Of a stretch of DNA of 64,000 bases, positions 48,101 through 57,600 are shown one piece after another. Source of the DNA: Cylicocyclus nassatus (taxonomy: Eukaryota; Nematoda; Chromadorea; Rhabditida; Strongylidae); NCBI GenBank assembly GCA_958299035.1, contig CATQJL010000112.1, positions 44,722,941 to 44,786,940 of the forward strand, given 5' to 3'. The translations under genes and the position numbers were made by a program. Position 1 is the first letter of the stretch. Each line of letters begins with the position of its first letter. The notes under the pieces were generated by a model. It was not told the origin of the DNA. It worked only from the letters and a program-made list of their open reading frames with translations, and made no database searches.

Positions 48101-51100
48101 TGGCAAATCAAACAAAATTTCCGAATCAAGTATTTTGGGTGATAACCAAGTTTCAGTAATGAAACATAGATCAGGTTTTTGTCGGCACAAAAAGGTGTGG
48201 AGGTGGTCTATCTTGTTGTACCATTTTTGTAAGTTGTACCATTTTTTAACCTAAATTCTTATAACTTATTTTGTTCATCGCTATTTTTTTCGGGGGTAGA
48301 ACGCGAAGATTTTTTTGATCATTTGTTTTACAATCATGGACGCTCATCCAAAGGTCTTCTAGCAAGGTTTTTCTACTTCAACAAGATGAGAGTTCTGCCT
48401 AAAATGGAAGTTACGGCGTTTTCGAATTTTTCGAAATCTGGAAACGCGAAAAAGAGGAGTTGTTGAGTAGGTAGCCCCAACGCATGTCGCATTTGATTCG
48501 GATGATTCACATCGAACTCAAAAAAAATTTTTTGCTGGAAGATATGCATACCTCGTGATCTGACGCGATTTGCTTGATCACATACCTTTCAAGCGAGACG
48601 AAGATGTTTGAAAACGCGATGAGCAGTCATCCGTGAAGGTACACATTCAGTAAACTCCTAAGCTTTCATAGGAGCATCGTCGAAAATGAGCAAAACACTC
48701 AATGCAAATGTCAACATTATGAAATTGTCAACGTTAGATCATTCGCGGGGCATCTAGAATGTGCTAAAGTCCATTCGAAGTATATCGAACGAAGATCTAA
48801 TGAACTTTCGGTATTTTTTAAGTTTTTCGGCTTGCTATAGGTGGTACTTGAAGATACGATTCTATCTACTTCAAAGAGCATAAGGTATTCTCTTCCATTT
48901 TCCTTTTTATGAGCAATGTTCCTACAATGTCGTCCTTAAATTTTGTTTCCATAAAGTCTTGATTCTTCAAAAAACTTGCGCTTTTTTGTTTCAGCACGAA
49001 GAATCTTTAAGAGTTCTTCTTCAAGTGTTAGCGTCTCCATGAATGGATATGATGTCAAAAAAATTTCGGATCATAATTTTTAAGTAGGGTAAGATCCACG
49101 GAAAAACAGCGAAACGATTTATAATTATAAAATGTTACTGCGGTTAATTTCCAAAGCAAAGAGCCCAGAAAGCTTTCTTACGGGTTAAAGTGGAAAGGGA
49201 AGAGGGAGGGAGGAGATGGGAAAATACATTTTTCTAGATAAAGGAGCGTTCTGCCGAAATAAAGTTCCTCGAAACAAATTTGAAAAATTCGTGAGATAGT
49301 CTGAGCATGTTCAACGAAAACGATTCATTTGCATAATTATAACGCGGTAGACTGCTATTGAAGTTTTAAAATTTTGCCATGTTATAAAAATGTATTTTAG
49401 TAACCTCGATAGCAGAGTAATGTGGGAATTTTTTTACATGTTTACGATAAATTGATGCCAACTGAGAGAAAAGTTGGATTATAACGAAATATATCCATCC
49501 AAAAGGAGATAATAGCAACAAGTACTGAGAGTCTGTTACAAAAAAAATTAGGTAATCTGGGGGCACCGACTTGCTCTTCTTTCTATCCATAAAGTGAGTT
49601 TATCTCCCTCTACGCTTTTTATGATTCAAATTCAGATGATCCTGCAGAGGACAACGATGAAAGCGAGTTAGAAACAACGACTGTTGACATCTCCGTGAGG
49701 AAGTCCAATCATTCTTCTCTACGCAAGCAAATTGAGGTTCACATTCCTCCACTAACAACCGCACTTAAACATAAATTATTTAGGTGACAAGCAGCGACAT
49801 CGCCAAAGAAACAAATGAATTCATGCGTCGATCTGAGGATGATGCGAAGCCTATGTTCTTGACGTACTATAATCAAGTATGTCTGCAATCACACACAATT
49901 CTGGATGAAAAAGTTTGATGTAGGAGTGCAACGGTGTAATGGTGGCGATGTTGGATAACACGACCATATTACGAGCGACAGAAGAATGCTTGAAGCTGGG
50001 CTGTAAAGCAGTGAATGCCGAAGTGCATCCAAATGGTCGCTACACGGTAAGCACAACAACAGGCAATTTTCATTCAAATTCTATTAATTTATTTTATACG
50101 TTTATTTTATAAACAATGCAATTTTTATCGCAAAGAAGATAAGTTTCATGTGTGAGGGTATAGCTTATTGTTATATACTTCAAATAATGAGTAAAATTAC
50201 CGTAAATGAAAATGTGGTCAACACCAAATTTATTTGCTCATGCAAATATAGACTAATAGTACCTCTCTTTAACATATCAACTGAAGGCACCGTCCAACCA
50301 AACTGAAGTCGGTGAAAATTTGAAGTATAATAACGGTGCCCCTAACTAAGTAATTGCCCAAGTCACGCTGCAAAAAATAAATTCCAAGGGGAGAAAAATC
50401 CTTTAGAACGGAGAGAGGGCCCAAAAGACCCAGATGAAGATAAAGGAAGATAAAAAGTCCAGATTCGGGTTCAAATGTATCTATTTTCGACATCTCCAAC
50501 TATTCTGAAACCCGCTTCCTAGCTAATTATTTTCAGACCAAATATTAGGTTTCTCCAAGGTTCTCAGACATTTTCAAATCAAATCTGCTGTTTTTTGAAA
50601 CCTAGTACATGTACGTCCTTGAAAATTCGCAGCTGTACTCTCTATCGCCTGTAGTTGAGGCAGTGGGGGAGCTAGACTCAATAGCGGAGGAGTTTGCCAC
50701 TTTTCAATTACCCTCGTTTTTCTTGTTGTTTGAGTTTGAATTCCGTGAACTGTGCTTATAACATGTAAGAAAGTTTATACTGTGAGTTGGGGCCTGTGGA
50801 AGTTTCATAATGTTTCTAGATGTTTTAGGTTACGTGAAATCCTGCAATCATGCCCCAGTCATTGCTTATATCAAAACAAAAATTTTGTCAAAATGCAGTG
50901 TCCGAGATTTCGAGCCTAATACGTTTGGGCGGAGCCACATTGGTCCTTGTACCTTCTGGAGCGATTTTCTCGCACCGAAATTCATCTTTTGCAGCGGGAC
51001 TTGGCCGATCTACTAATTAGGGGTCGCGCTCTTAGACAGCATCAAATCTCAGAATCCTTTGGGTAGGCGGTGCCTTTTGTACACTGCAATTTCTGCTATA

Positions 51101-54100
51101 CGTTTGATTGCAACAAGATTTTGCCGTGACGAATTTCATTCTCTCTTGAATATCGCATCCGCGTTTTTCATCATTAACTTCGAATTTAGAGAATAGGAGT
51201 TTCCGCGCATTTTCACCGCAGTAAGAGCCATTTACTACTCAGAAACAATATTGTACGCATAGTTTTAAGGCACCCTGTAATTTATATCAATTTTCCAGAA
51301 ATATCCTAGTCTATTCCTCCTAGTCTTCTTATGTTAATTTGCTATACATCCAACTTCAACAAAAAATGATCTCATATATGTATAAGCATTACATAACTAG
51401 TGTTATACAGGTAGGCTAGCCCCTGGCTAGACGCAATCTCCTCTCCGCAATAAGTATGTAGCTATAAACTTTGATGGTTTCACAGCACCACTCGCAAATT
51501 GTAGGGTTCGCTGTCGGACGATGCGGTGCGAATCAAAACGCATGCTAGGGATTTTGACTATGATATTTTGCGTACTTATCGATTGCTATTACAAGGCCGC
51601 TTTTTATATTTATCAATCTGGCATTTTTTGAGAGAAAACCTATTTAAACTAGTCGCAGGAGCCGTACTTTATCATAGGATCAACTGCATGCGTTTAGCTA
51701 CGTAAGCAGTCACTGAAGGCTTACATAAGAGCAGGAAGGCAGCGACTTCTTAACAAAATTTATAGAGGGGTGTAAGGCTGGTGTGAGAGGAAACGCAAGG
51801 ATATTATATATGCGCCCACAGTTTGATAGTAGGTAACTTTCGCCCTGGGGTCTTGAAAGACCCTATGGGTATCATTTTGTAAAGCTAACTTCAACTTATT
51901 TCTTGGCACAGAAAAATCGATTATTCACTCTCTATTATTGATTGAAAGATCACGGTAGGAACTTCCAGTACTTTGCGCCATTTCAAAATAGCTGCGTTTC
52001 AAAAAATTGGGAATTTTTTGTGTCACAATTTCAACGCGCTCTGATTTAACTTCTTGACTTTTCACAAGCCTGTAAAGCCAACGATGTGATCACACTTGAA
52101 CATTGAGAAAAGTGCGCAAGTTGGCATAAATCAATATAAACGAACTTTTAGCCTAAATCCAATTTCACGGTTAGAGTCAGCGTAAACAGCATTGTAATGT
52201 TCTCAAAATGTTTGGTATCTTTTTTGAGGTCAAATGACTCAAAAAGTTCGTCGAAAATCTCACTAATCCTACAGTAACAATCAGCAATTGTTGATTTATT
52301 CTGAACGAATTCAAGTTAAACAGCTTCACTCAATGATACCAAGCTAAAAATCTCAGGGTAAGCTGCAATCAAACAGTGGTCAAAATACTTGTGGGATGTA
52401 TAGGGCATTCGAAAAATCATGACGATGGCGCGAAGGCGCGCGACACGCACGCGCCTTCTGGAAACAGCATTTTCTTGGTTTTGATCTATACTCGACTGGT
52501 TTTTCTGCTTAGACCAGTACTTGGACACCGGAAGTGACTGAGCTGAATGTTGAGGTAATGCATTTTTGTATGAGGGTGTTATGCTCTGTGGGAGCGAAGT
52601 CCGCAGTCAAATCCGTCGTTACGATTTTACAAATGAACCATACAAAGTGATGAGTGTACGTACAGTTGCATTATAGCCAATGAAATACCAGGAAAGATTA
52701 TTGGTGATACTTATTTACCTAAAATTTTCAGTTTACCTATCTCACTTCCGTCACGAACAGATCGAATCGGAAAGGATTCTATTGCATGTCAGGTGAGTAT
52801 TCCTTTCAAGCACTTTGTCTTATTTTTGCGATTTTTTCTCTAATTGCATACATCCGCTGCTTCCCGCCACTCAAGGCATTACTGAACATGATGTTATGTC
52901 CATAAAAATGCAATCATAGCATTCTTCATCTAATGCAAAGAATAACGCGGTAATTACCAAATAACCATATAGTCCAAATTGCTCACATCTTATTCCACAA
53001 AGTCGTTAAAATATTCCCTGGATATCTGAGCTCTTGCTAATCTAATGCCGTCTTTTCCTTCTTTTTTCTTCATATAAAATAAGTATCTTTTCCTTCTTTT
53101 TCTTCATTTGAAACAAGAATTTCTTTCTCTTCTTTTTTCTTCATATAAAACAAGAATGTCAATTAAGAACCGCATACAGTTCAGCAAAGTAACTTTTGCA
53201 CTGCTTTTCCATAGACAATTCATTTCTTACGAAATCGGGAAAAAATTGGGGAATCCAACTTTACAAAAAATATTATTTCTCATTTGGAGAGCGGCTCGGG
53301 CAAAATGCGAGTACAAGTTTCCGTCCCTCTTTGGCCTTCTGGAGCGCTGAGTAAAGGACTGTGCTTGAAATCTCTCGAATTTGCCAAGAAGAGGTTTTTA
53401 TAGCGTTTTCTGGCCTTGAAGATGAGCTTACTGAAAGGGCCGGAGAAGAGATTCCGCCAAAAACAACGACTGTTGCAGAGAACTGTATTGGTGGTCACTC
53501 CACCCAGCTGGAGGGAATCGCTTATCCAGCTACTCCAGCAATCTCCAAGGAAAACGCTATAAAGGACTTTCTTGAAAAACTTCGACAGATTCCAAGCAAA
53601 GTCCTAAACTAGCGCATTCAGAAGGCCAAGGAGGGATAGAAAACTCGGCAATCGCAATTTTCCCATGTGGCTGCTCCTAACAGCTTAACTTGGATATATT
53701 CAGTCCAAAAAAAGCCAGTAAGATGAATGCCTAACCAATAAATTTGCCCTCGTGAAAGCACCAAAGAAACCCATTTTGACAGCTCCGCAATTTCTCAGAA
53801 AAAAAGTGTAATCAATCAACTTCAGCAAAACAGCGAAAGCAGAGATTGATTTACAATTTGAGAAAACCATTTGTTTTATTATCTGGCCGTTACAGCACAA
53901 AAACCTATCCGATAGCACGTCTTAACTAATCCAACACTCGTAGGATAATCGTATTAGGATTCGTCACAAAAAAATCTTCCCATTTTTTATCCTGATATAA
54001 TTGCAGTGAATCCAGTTCCGATGGCACAAAAAGCGGATCTAGCGTCAAGCAGTACAAAAGTAAGTTCAGTTTCCCCAATAAAGTTCATATAAGAAAAACG

Positions 54101-54209
54101 GTCTTTGGTATCAAGTAACAAATCGTATTTCCAGTTCCTGGAGCCAGCTAAGCCATCGGAAAATCCTTACAGATCAAGACTACTTTATCACCAAACTAGG
54201 TGGCTGTAG
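36137..54209 (+). CDS. Ten-exon secreted protein, about 414 aa, Cys/Pro-rich
   Basis: Exons: 36137-36197, 42315-42490, 42543-43002, 49636-49736, 49784-49876, 49924-50046, 52513-52554, 52732-52792, 54007-54059, 54135-54209. Every donor is GT, every acceptor AG, and codon phase is kept at all nine junctions, two in phase 1 with a shared codon. Exon 1 encodes a signal peptide (MLILLLLADTFFLSYSC). Next come a short CGCSTCPC cysteine cluster, a Pro-rich stretch and a Pro/Thr-rich region to about residue 232. An acidic segment follows, then a module with ECNGVMVAML, ATEECLKLGCKAVN and KGFYC. The spacing in that module is weakly PAN/apple-like, but I cannot assign a family. The likely destination is cuticle or extracellular matrix. 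Exons 4-6 are separated by tiny 46-47 bp introns, while introns 1, 3 and 6 are 2.5-6.6 kb and hold transposons. Exon 1 is joined on phase and signal-peptide logic alone and is the least certain. AATAAA at 54348 follows the stop. Confidence 0.75.
37151..37374. mobile_element. Palindromic MITE, 224 bp (CCCTAATTTCACGCG family)
   Basis: Starts CCCTAATTTCACGC and ends with GCGTGAAATTAGGG, flanked by TA at 37149-37150 and 37375-37376. Its centre (CGACCAGCCC...GGCGGCATAA-like and GCGGCTGAGC.GCTC) aligns with the 31386 copy. The left arm has decayed relative to the right. Confidence 0.85.
37978..38536. mobile_element. Mariner-like MITE, 559 bp
   Basis: Left terminus TTAGGTTGTAAAGAAAGTTC and right terminus GAACTTTCTTTACAACCTGA are inverted copies, flanked by TA at 37976-37977 and 38537-38538. 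An 80-codon minus frame inside has no clear transposase motif. Confidence 0.85.
39724..39815 (+). CDS. Possible alternative first exon with signal peptide
   Basis: ATG at 39724 opens MVRMLRKAFYGLVFLLTAS.. with a hydrophobic core typical of a signal peptide, followed by donor GAATT|GTGAGT. A G+C-rich patch lies just upstream, as at other first exons here. The exon ends in phase 2, which fits none of the downstream exons I identified, so it would need an unseen linking exon or belong to another gene. Confidence 0.3.
44811..44909. repeat. Two adjacent perfect hairpins in the LINE 3' UTR
   Basis: Stem 1 is 44811-44828 paired with 44837-44854 (18 bp, starts GCTAGCTGACTGG, 8-nt loop). Stem 2 is 44855-44880 paired with 44884-44909 (26 bp, starts TGTTCAATAGATC, 3-nt loop TTT). 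Both are perfect and directly abut. Confidence 0.95.
45343..46080 (-). pseudogene. LINE reverse transcriptase C-terminal part (frameshifted)
   Basis: This minus-strand frame continues the LINE protein after a frameshift near 46030. It opens with SSSVRDLGVLID and continues through LYKAYVIPHLEYCSQVWNP, RRLKMMGL and RLNRLP, the usual order of the RT thumb and C-terminal region in CR1/Jockey-type LINEs. It overlaps the longer frame at 45962-48190. The break means the copy cannot make a full-length protein without correction or frameshifting. Confidence 0.85.
45962..48190 (-). pseudogene. LINE endonuclease-reverse transcriptase (742 codons)
   Basis: N-terminal AP endonuclease: ITETWL (catalytic Glu), NIYRPP, LGDLNLHIDW and SADHNVVGF (catalytic Asp-His) over residues 1-200. 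The reverse transcriptase follows at about 400-720: AIPKT, DFRPISLT, LHGFVPGRST, DLSKAFDKIPH (motif A), TSGVPQGGVLSPLLF (motif B) and IYADDIKLY (motif C, catalytic YADD). The frame runs on upstream to 48252, where a stop is met, so the true start is lost. A 33-codon in-frame insertion made of duplicated sequence sits between motifs B and C and should disable the enzyme. The protein then shifts into the frame at 45343-46080. Confidence 0.9.
46265..46440. repeat. 80-bp tandem duplication plus inverted 17-mer inside the LINE RT
   Basis: 46265-46344 and 46345-46424 are identical 80-bp copies starting TAGGGCAGTCATTCTCC. The complement of that 17-mer lies at 46424-46440, where it is the original coding sequence (VGQSFS). 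The total insertion is about 99 bp, which keeps the frame, but the second copy is read in another frame. Confidence 0.95.
48253..49635. other. Unassigned intronic sequence
   Basis: Between the 5' break of the LINE and exon 4 of the host gene. AT-rich; a purine run at about 49188-49222 (GGAAAGGGAAGAGGGAGGGA). No features recognised. Confidence 0.4.
50047..52512. other. Intron 6 of the 36-54 kb gene
   Basis: Donor TACACG|GTAAGC and acceptor TTCTGCTTAG. No gene or transposon terminus recognised; CACCCTGTAATTTAT near 51271 resembles a lone mariner-type end. A small extra exon could have been missed here. Confidence 0.4.
52793..54006. other. Intron 8, with pyrimidine-rich tandem repeat and orphan frame
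   Basis: 53048-53158 holds about three imperfect copies of a 35-50 bp unit (TCTTCATATAAAA.AAG preceded by CTTTTCCTTCTTTT). 53361-53612 is an 83-codon frame (..EDELTERAGEEIPPKTTTVAEN.., ends in TAG) with protein-like composition. It could be an alternative last exon: a weak acceptor GCCAAG at 53389 would keep phase with exon 8. It is not supported further. Confidence 0.4.
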
Positions 54210-54347
54210 CCGCCTATGAGCTCAAACGCAAGCCTCAAAACTCGAGATACCAGCTCTTTCACATAAACTTTTATTACGATTTAATTAAAGTTGTAAATAC
54301 GTCTCATGATATGTCTATTAATGCCTAAAGAATACACCTCTAGAGTT

Positions 54348-54353
54348 AATAAA
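54348..54353 (+). terminator. Poly(A) signal AATAAA
   Basis: AATAAA 139 bp after the stop codon of the plus-strand gene ending at 54209, in a T/A-rich 3' UTR. It is the only perfect match in the immediate downstream region on this strand. Confidence 0.6.
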
Positions 54354-54630
54354 GACAATGAATCACATACCCGTAATTTATCAGTTCACAACTGGAATGC
54401 ATAAAATCTCGAACAAAAGAGATGAATGAGGTGACACGCATCAACAGAATGGCAATGATTACATTTGCAGGAGAAAAAGAGAAAATGCTGTTAAAACTTG
54501 CAGCTGTAAAATTGCACCTGAACGGATTTGAGAAAAAAGATTATAAGTTTTCCTAGAGCACTATTCAAACTGCTAGATAAGAAGGCAATGTGTACCAAAT
54601 GATTAAACCTGGTGTTAGGTGGAACACCCA

Positions 54631-57600
54631 TCATTCAGTCGCAGCGCGATCTACTTCAGCTTCGTTTCTCCGACGACGCCGGGAAAGTACGCCAACACAG
54701 ACGAAAAAGGCTGCAACAGCTAGTAACTCCATAACCGTTTTGACATCGAAGACATCATTGATGGAGCGAACGTTGGCCAAGACACAGCCAGCGCGGACGC
54801 AAAGGATGTTGTAAGGAATCAGACCTGAATGAGATAAGAAGGTAGCTGTGGGTGCCATGAACTTTTTCGGGCCACAAGGAAAAACTTTTCGAATGGAAGC
54901 ACTTCGAAGACTCCACATTTATATGAAAAATTTGGAAATGCTTTTTTGAGTTTTTAGAAATAACACAAAAACCGGTACTTTACCGTTATCTGGACCCTAT
55001 TTCTTGAAAGGCTCTGATAAAATACGTTCTTCAGTCTAACAAGGGAAGCTACCTAACTTAGCGTTTTGGCAAGTGACATATATATTCTGAATCAGCTTTG
55101 AAGGCTGGTTCCAAATTTGCTATTCCTAGCTGCCGAGCACCATTCCGAAGAGAGTTATGGACTTTTTCCTGCGCAAAATTGGCACACTCATCGACTCACT
55201 GGCATCATGGCATCATCACCTAAGTGCTATACACTTGCGTTCAACTTCTTTTTAGTATGAAAAGAATGGAGTTGCGTTATTTCGATATCTCAACACCTTT
55301 TTTCTTGCGAATTTTTATCTACAGGTACTCTCCGCATGTTCAGTAGTATGCCAATTTTGCGCAGGAAAAAGTCCATAACTCGCTTCGGAATGGAGCTCTC
55401 AGCTATGGGTAGCATACCTGGAATCAGTGTTTGAAGCTGATTTAGAACATATTTTTCCCTTGCCAAATGGCCGAGTTAAGCTAGGTAGCTTTCCTCACAA
55501 GAACAATTTTTCTTACAAGGGAACGATCCCAACTTAAGGTGGCGAAGTGGAATGAACCGCATATCATTAGATGCGTCTTGATGAGCTGATTCCAAATACA
55601 CCCTCCATATCTGCGACAACGTTATCTGGAAGAAGTTATGAAAGGTCAAAAATGTGAAGTAACGGGGGTTTTGATGCATAATTTACTTTAAAATCCAACT
55701 TAGAAGTGCACGACTAGCATCATATTGAGTGTACTGTTTTCAAGGAATGCTCACACTCTAAAGGAACACAAATAAGTGTTTTTGAACAACTAATTTTAAA
55801 GGTATTGCGCTGTATATTTGCCAAATTCGGACTTTTCATTGCTCATAGCTTTTACCAAAGAACTTTAGTTGCTTTTCAGCTGGTCAAAAACATTTATTTG
55901 CATTTCTTTTGAATGCGAGCATTCCGTGAAGTCAGTACACTCAATATGATGCTAGTCGTGCACTTCCAAGTTGGATTTTAAAGCAAATTATGCATCAAAA
56001 CCCCCGTTACTTCACATTTTTAACCTTTCATAACTTCTTCCAGATAACGTTGCCGCAGATATAGAAGGTAGATTTGGAATCAGCTCATCAAGACGCATCT
56101 AATGGTATGCGGTTGTTTCCAATTCGCCACCTCAAGTTGGGATCGTTCCCTTGTTAGATTCTACGAAGAGCCTCTCCGCTACGCGTCGAAAAAACACACA
56201 CGTTTCAGTCAATTCTGACTTGTTTTTTTTTTCATTGCCAGTGAGATAAATGAGCATTCGTGGCCATCTAAAAACCTTTCAGCTGTTTTCTATGAGAGCG
56301 AAACTGTCTAGAACTTATCGCAGAGCATCTTGATTGCTTTTAGCAATAATGTAAAATTCTCTCCTCTTCAAACTTTCCGCCATGCGAATTTAGCCAGGAG
56401 AGAAGACTATAAATGACAGTATCTCGCTGCTGTTTGTTTCCCGCTTGGACAATGGAATCCTAGCGCACTTCTCCATTCTGGGCAGGTCTAATCTGTTCAA
56501 AGATAACAGAATAGCATTATTATTATACCATTGTTCATTTGTGCAATTGTTTAGTTGCAAATGGCGTCATTATTGACTAAAATATAGATTGAACTTATGT
56601 GACTAGGTACCTAGTGCAACACAAACCCGTGGTAAACCCCGTCGAACATGTCGATGACATTTTTTTTGACTGGCAGAAGGTTGACACTCCTTTCTGTGTT
56701 GGGATCAGATATGGTACAAGGCCAGAAAAATTATCGTTCATTGAAAAAATGGGCCCGGGCAACGGAGAAGTACCCAAAAACCTTACAAATTCGCCTACAC
56801 AAAAAATTCAGAGAAATTATATTTACTGAAAACACATAATCTGCACAATTCTATAACTCATGAAACATTCGCATTCCCCCCCCCCTCCTCTCCTCCGTAC
56901 TGAAGGAGGTGATTAATTTTCCACAATGCAACTTCTCAATCTCCTTCGGTGATTTTATGTACCGCCTTGGTAGTCTGATAGATCAGGAAACAAGCACGTA
57001 AAGGAACCATGCCGGGACCCCAAAGCCTACATAGTGTAAAGTGTTTTTATGATCAAGTTCGTATCTGGCGTCCACACCAATTGCACATACATCTCCGGCC
57101 ATCCAAGATGTATGTTCAGTCAGATAGAATTTTTTGTCGTTTTGCCGCAGATGTTCATGAGGAGATGTTTTGATGGAGCGTCAGCTTATCATTTCATGAC
57201 ACTTCCAATTAACAATGAAAATTTGCACAGAATCTTTGAACGCACTAATCGAGAGATAACGCAGAGTTGCTCGATTCAGATCGAAAAATTAATCTGCGCA
57301 TTCACGAAATGAAACTTTGAGCAAAGCCGTGAAACTAGGATTCATTTCTAGCACATTAGTGCCTACTAAAAACTACTTTCTTCACCAAAATTAGAAATCC
57401 TGAAAGAAATCGGAATACCAACGTCATCCTATGACGTTCCCTAAGCCTCAAAAAACATCGCAAACACACTCTCTCACACGCTCATTACCTCCCCCGAAAC
57501 TCTTGCACAAACAAACAAGACCCGAAAATCAGGAGGCAAGCTGCAGCGCTCCTCGTCCTTTTTTTCGAAAATAAAATTCTCTAGCGAGGCTACACTGTGC

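Larger units (their letters stand above)
44506..48252 (-). mobile_element. 5'-truncated CR1/Jockey-type LINE
   Basis: Reading on the minus strand, this is an endonuclease/reverse-transcriptase open frame starting within the endonuclease near 48252, then an RT C-terminal region, about 840 bp of 3' UTR and a tail of TAAA repeats (plus strand TTTATTTATTTATTTATTTA at 44506-44527). Domain order APE endonuclease then RT, a microsatellite tail and no ORF1 fit a 5'-truncated CR1/Jockey-superfamily LINE. No target duplication could be confirmed. Two perfect hairpins lie in the 3' UTR, and an 80-bp duplication lies in the RT. Confidence 0.85.
43003..49635 (+). other. Intron 3 of the 36-54 kb gene (6.6 kb), LINE host
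   Basis: Donor GAGG|GTTAGT at 43002/43003 and acceptor AAATTCAG at 49635 join a GAT codon across the gap. The intron contains the LINE at 44506-48252 on the opposite strand. It also has a pyrimidine/C-rich patch at 43400-43442 ending in a TGGCTACGCCAATGGG phrase, a segment (44204-44300) similar to about 4290-4385, and unassigned sequence at 48253-49635. If the intron were not spliced, a TAG follows three codons into it. Confidence 0.65.

Noticed and set aside
52555..52675. Frame reading GVMLCGSEVRSQIRRYDF after exon 7 as an exon
   Set aside because: It would need a 20-bp intron or a poor acceptor (ATGTTGAG) next to a good donor. Skipping it keeps phase from exon 7 to exon 8.
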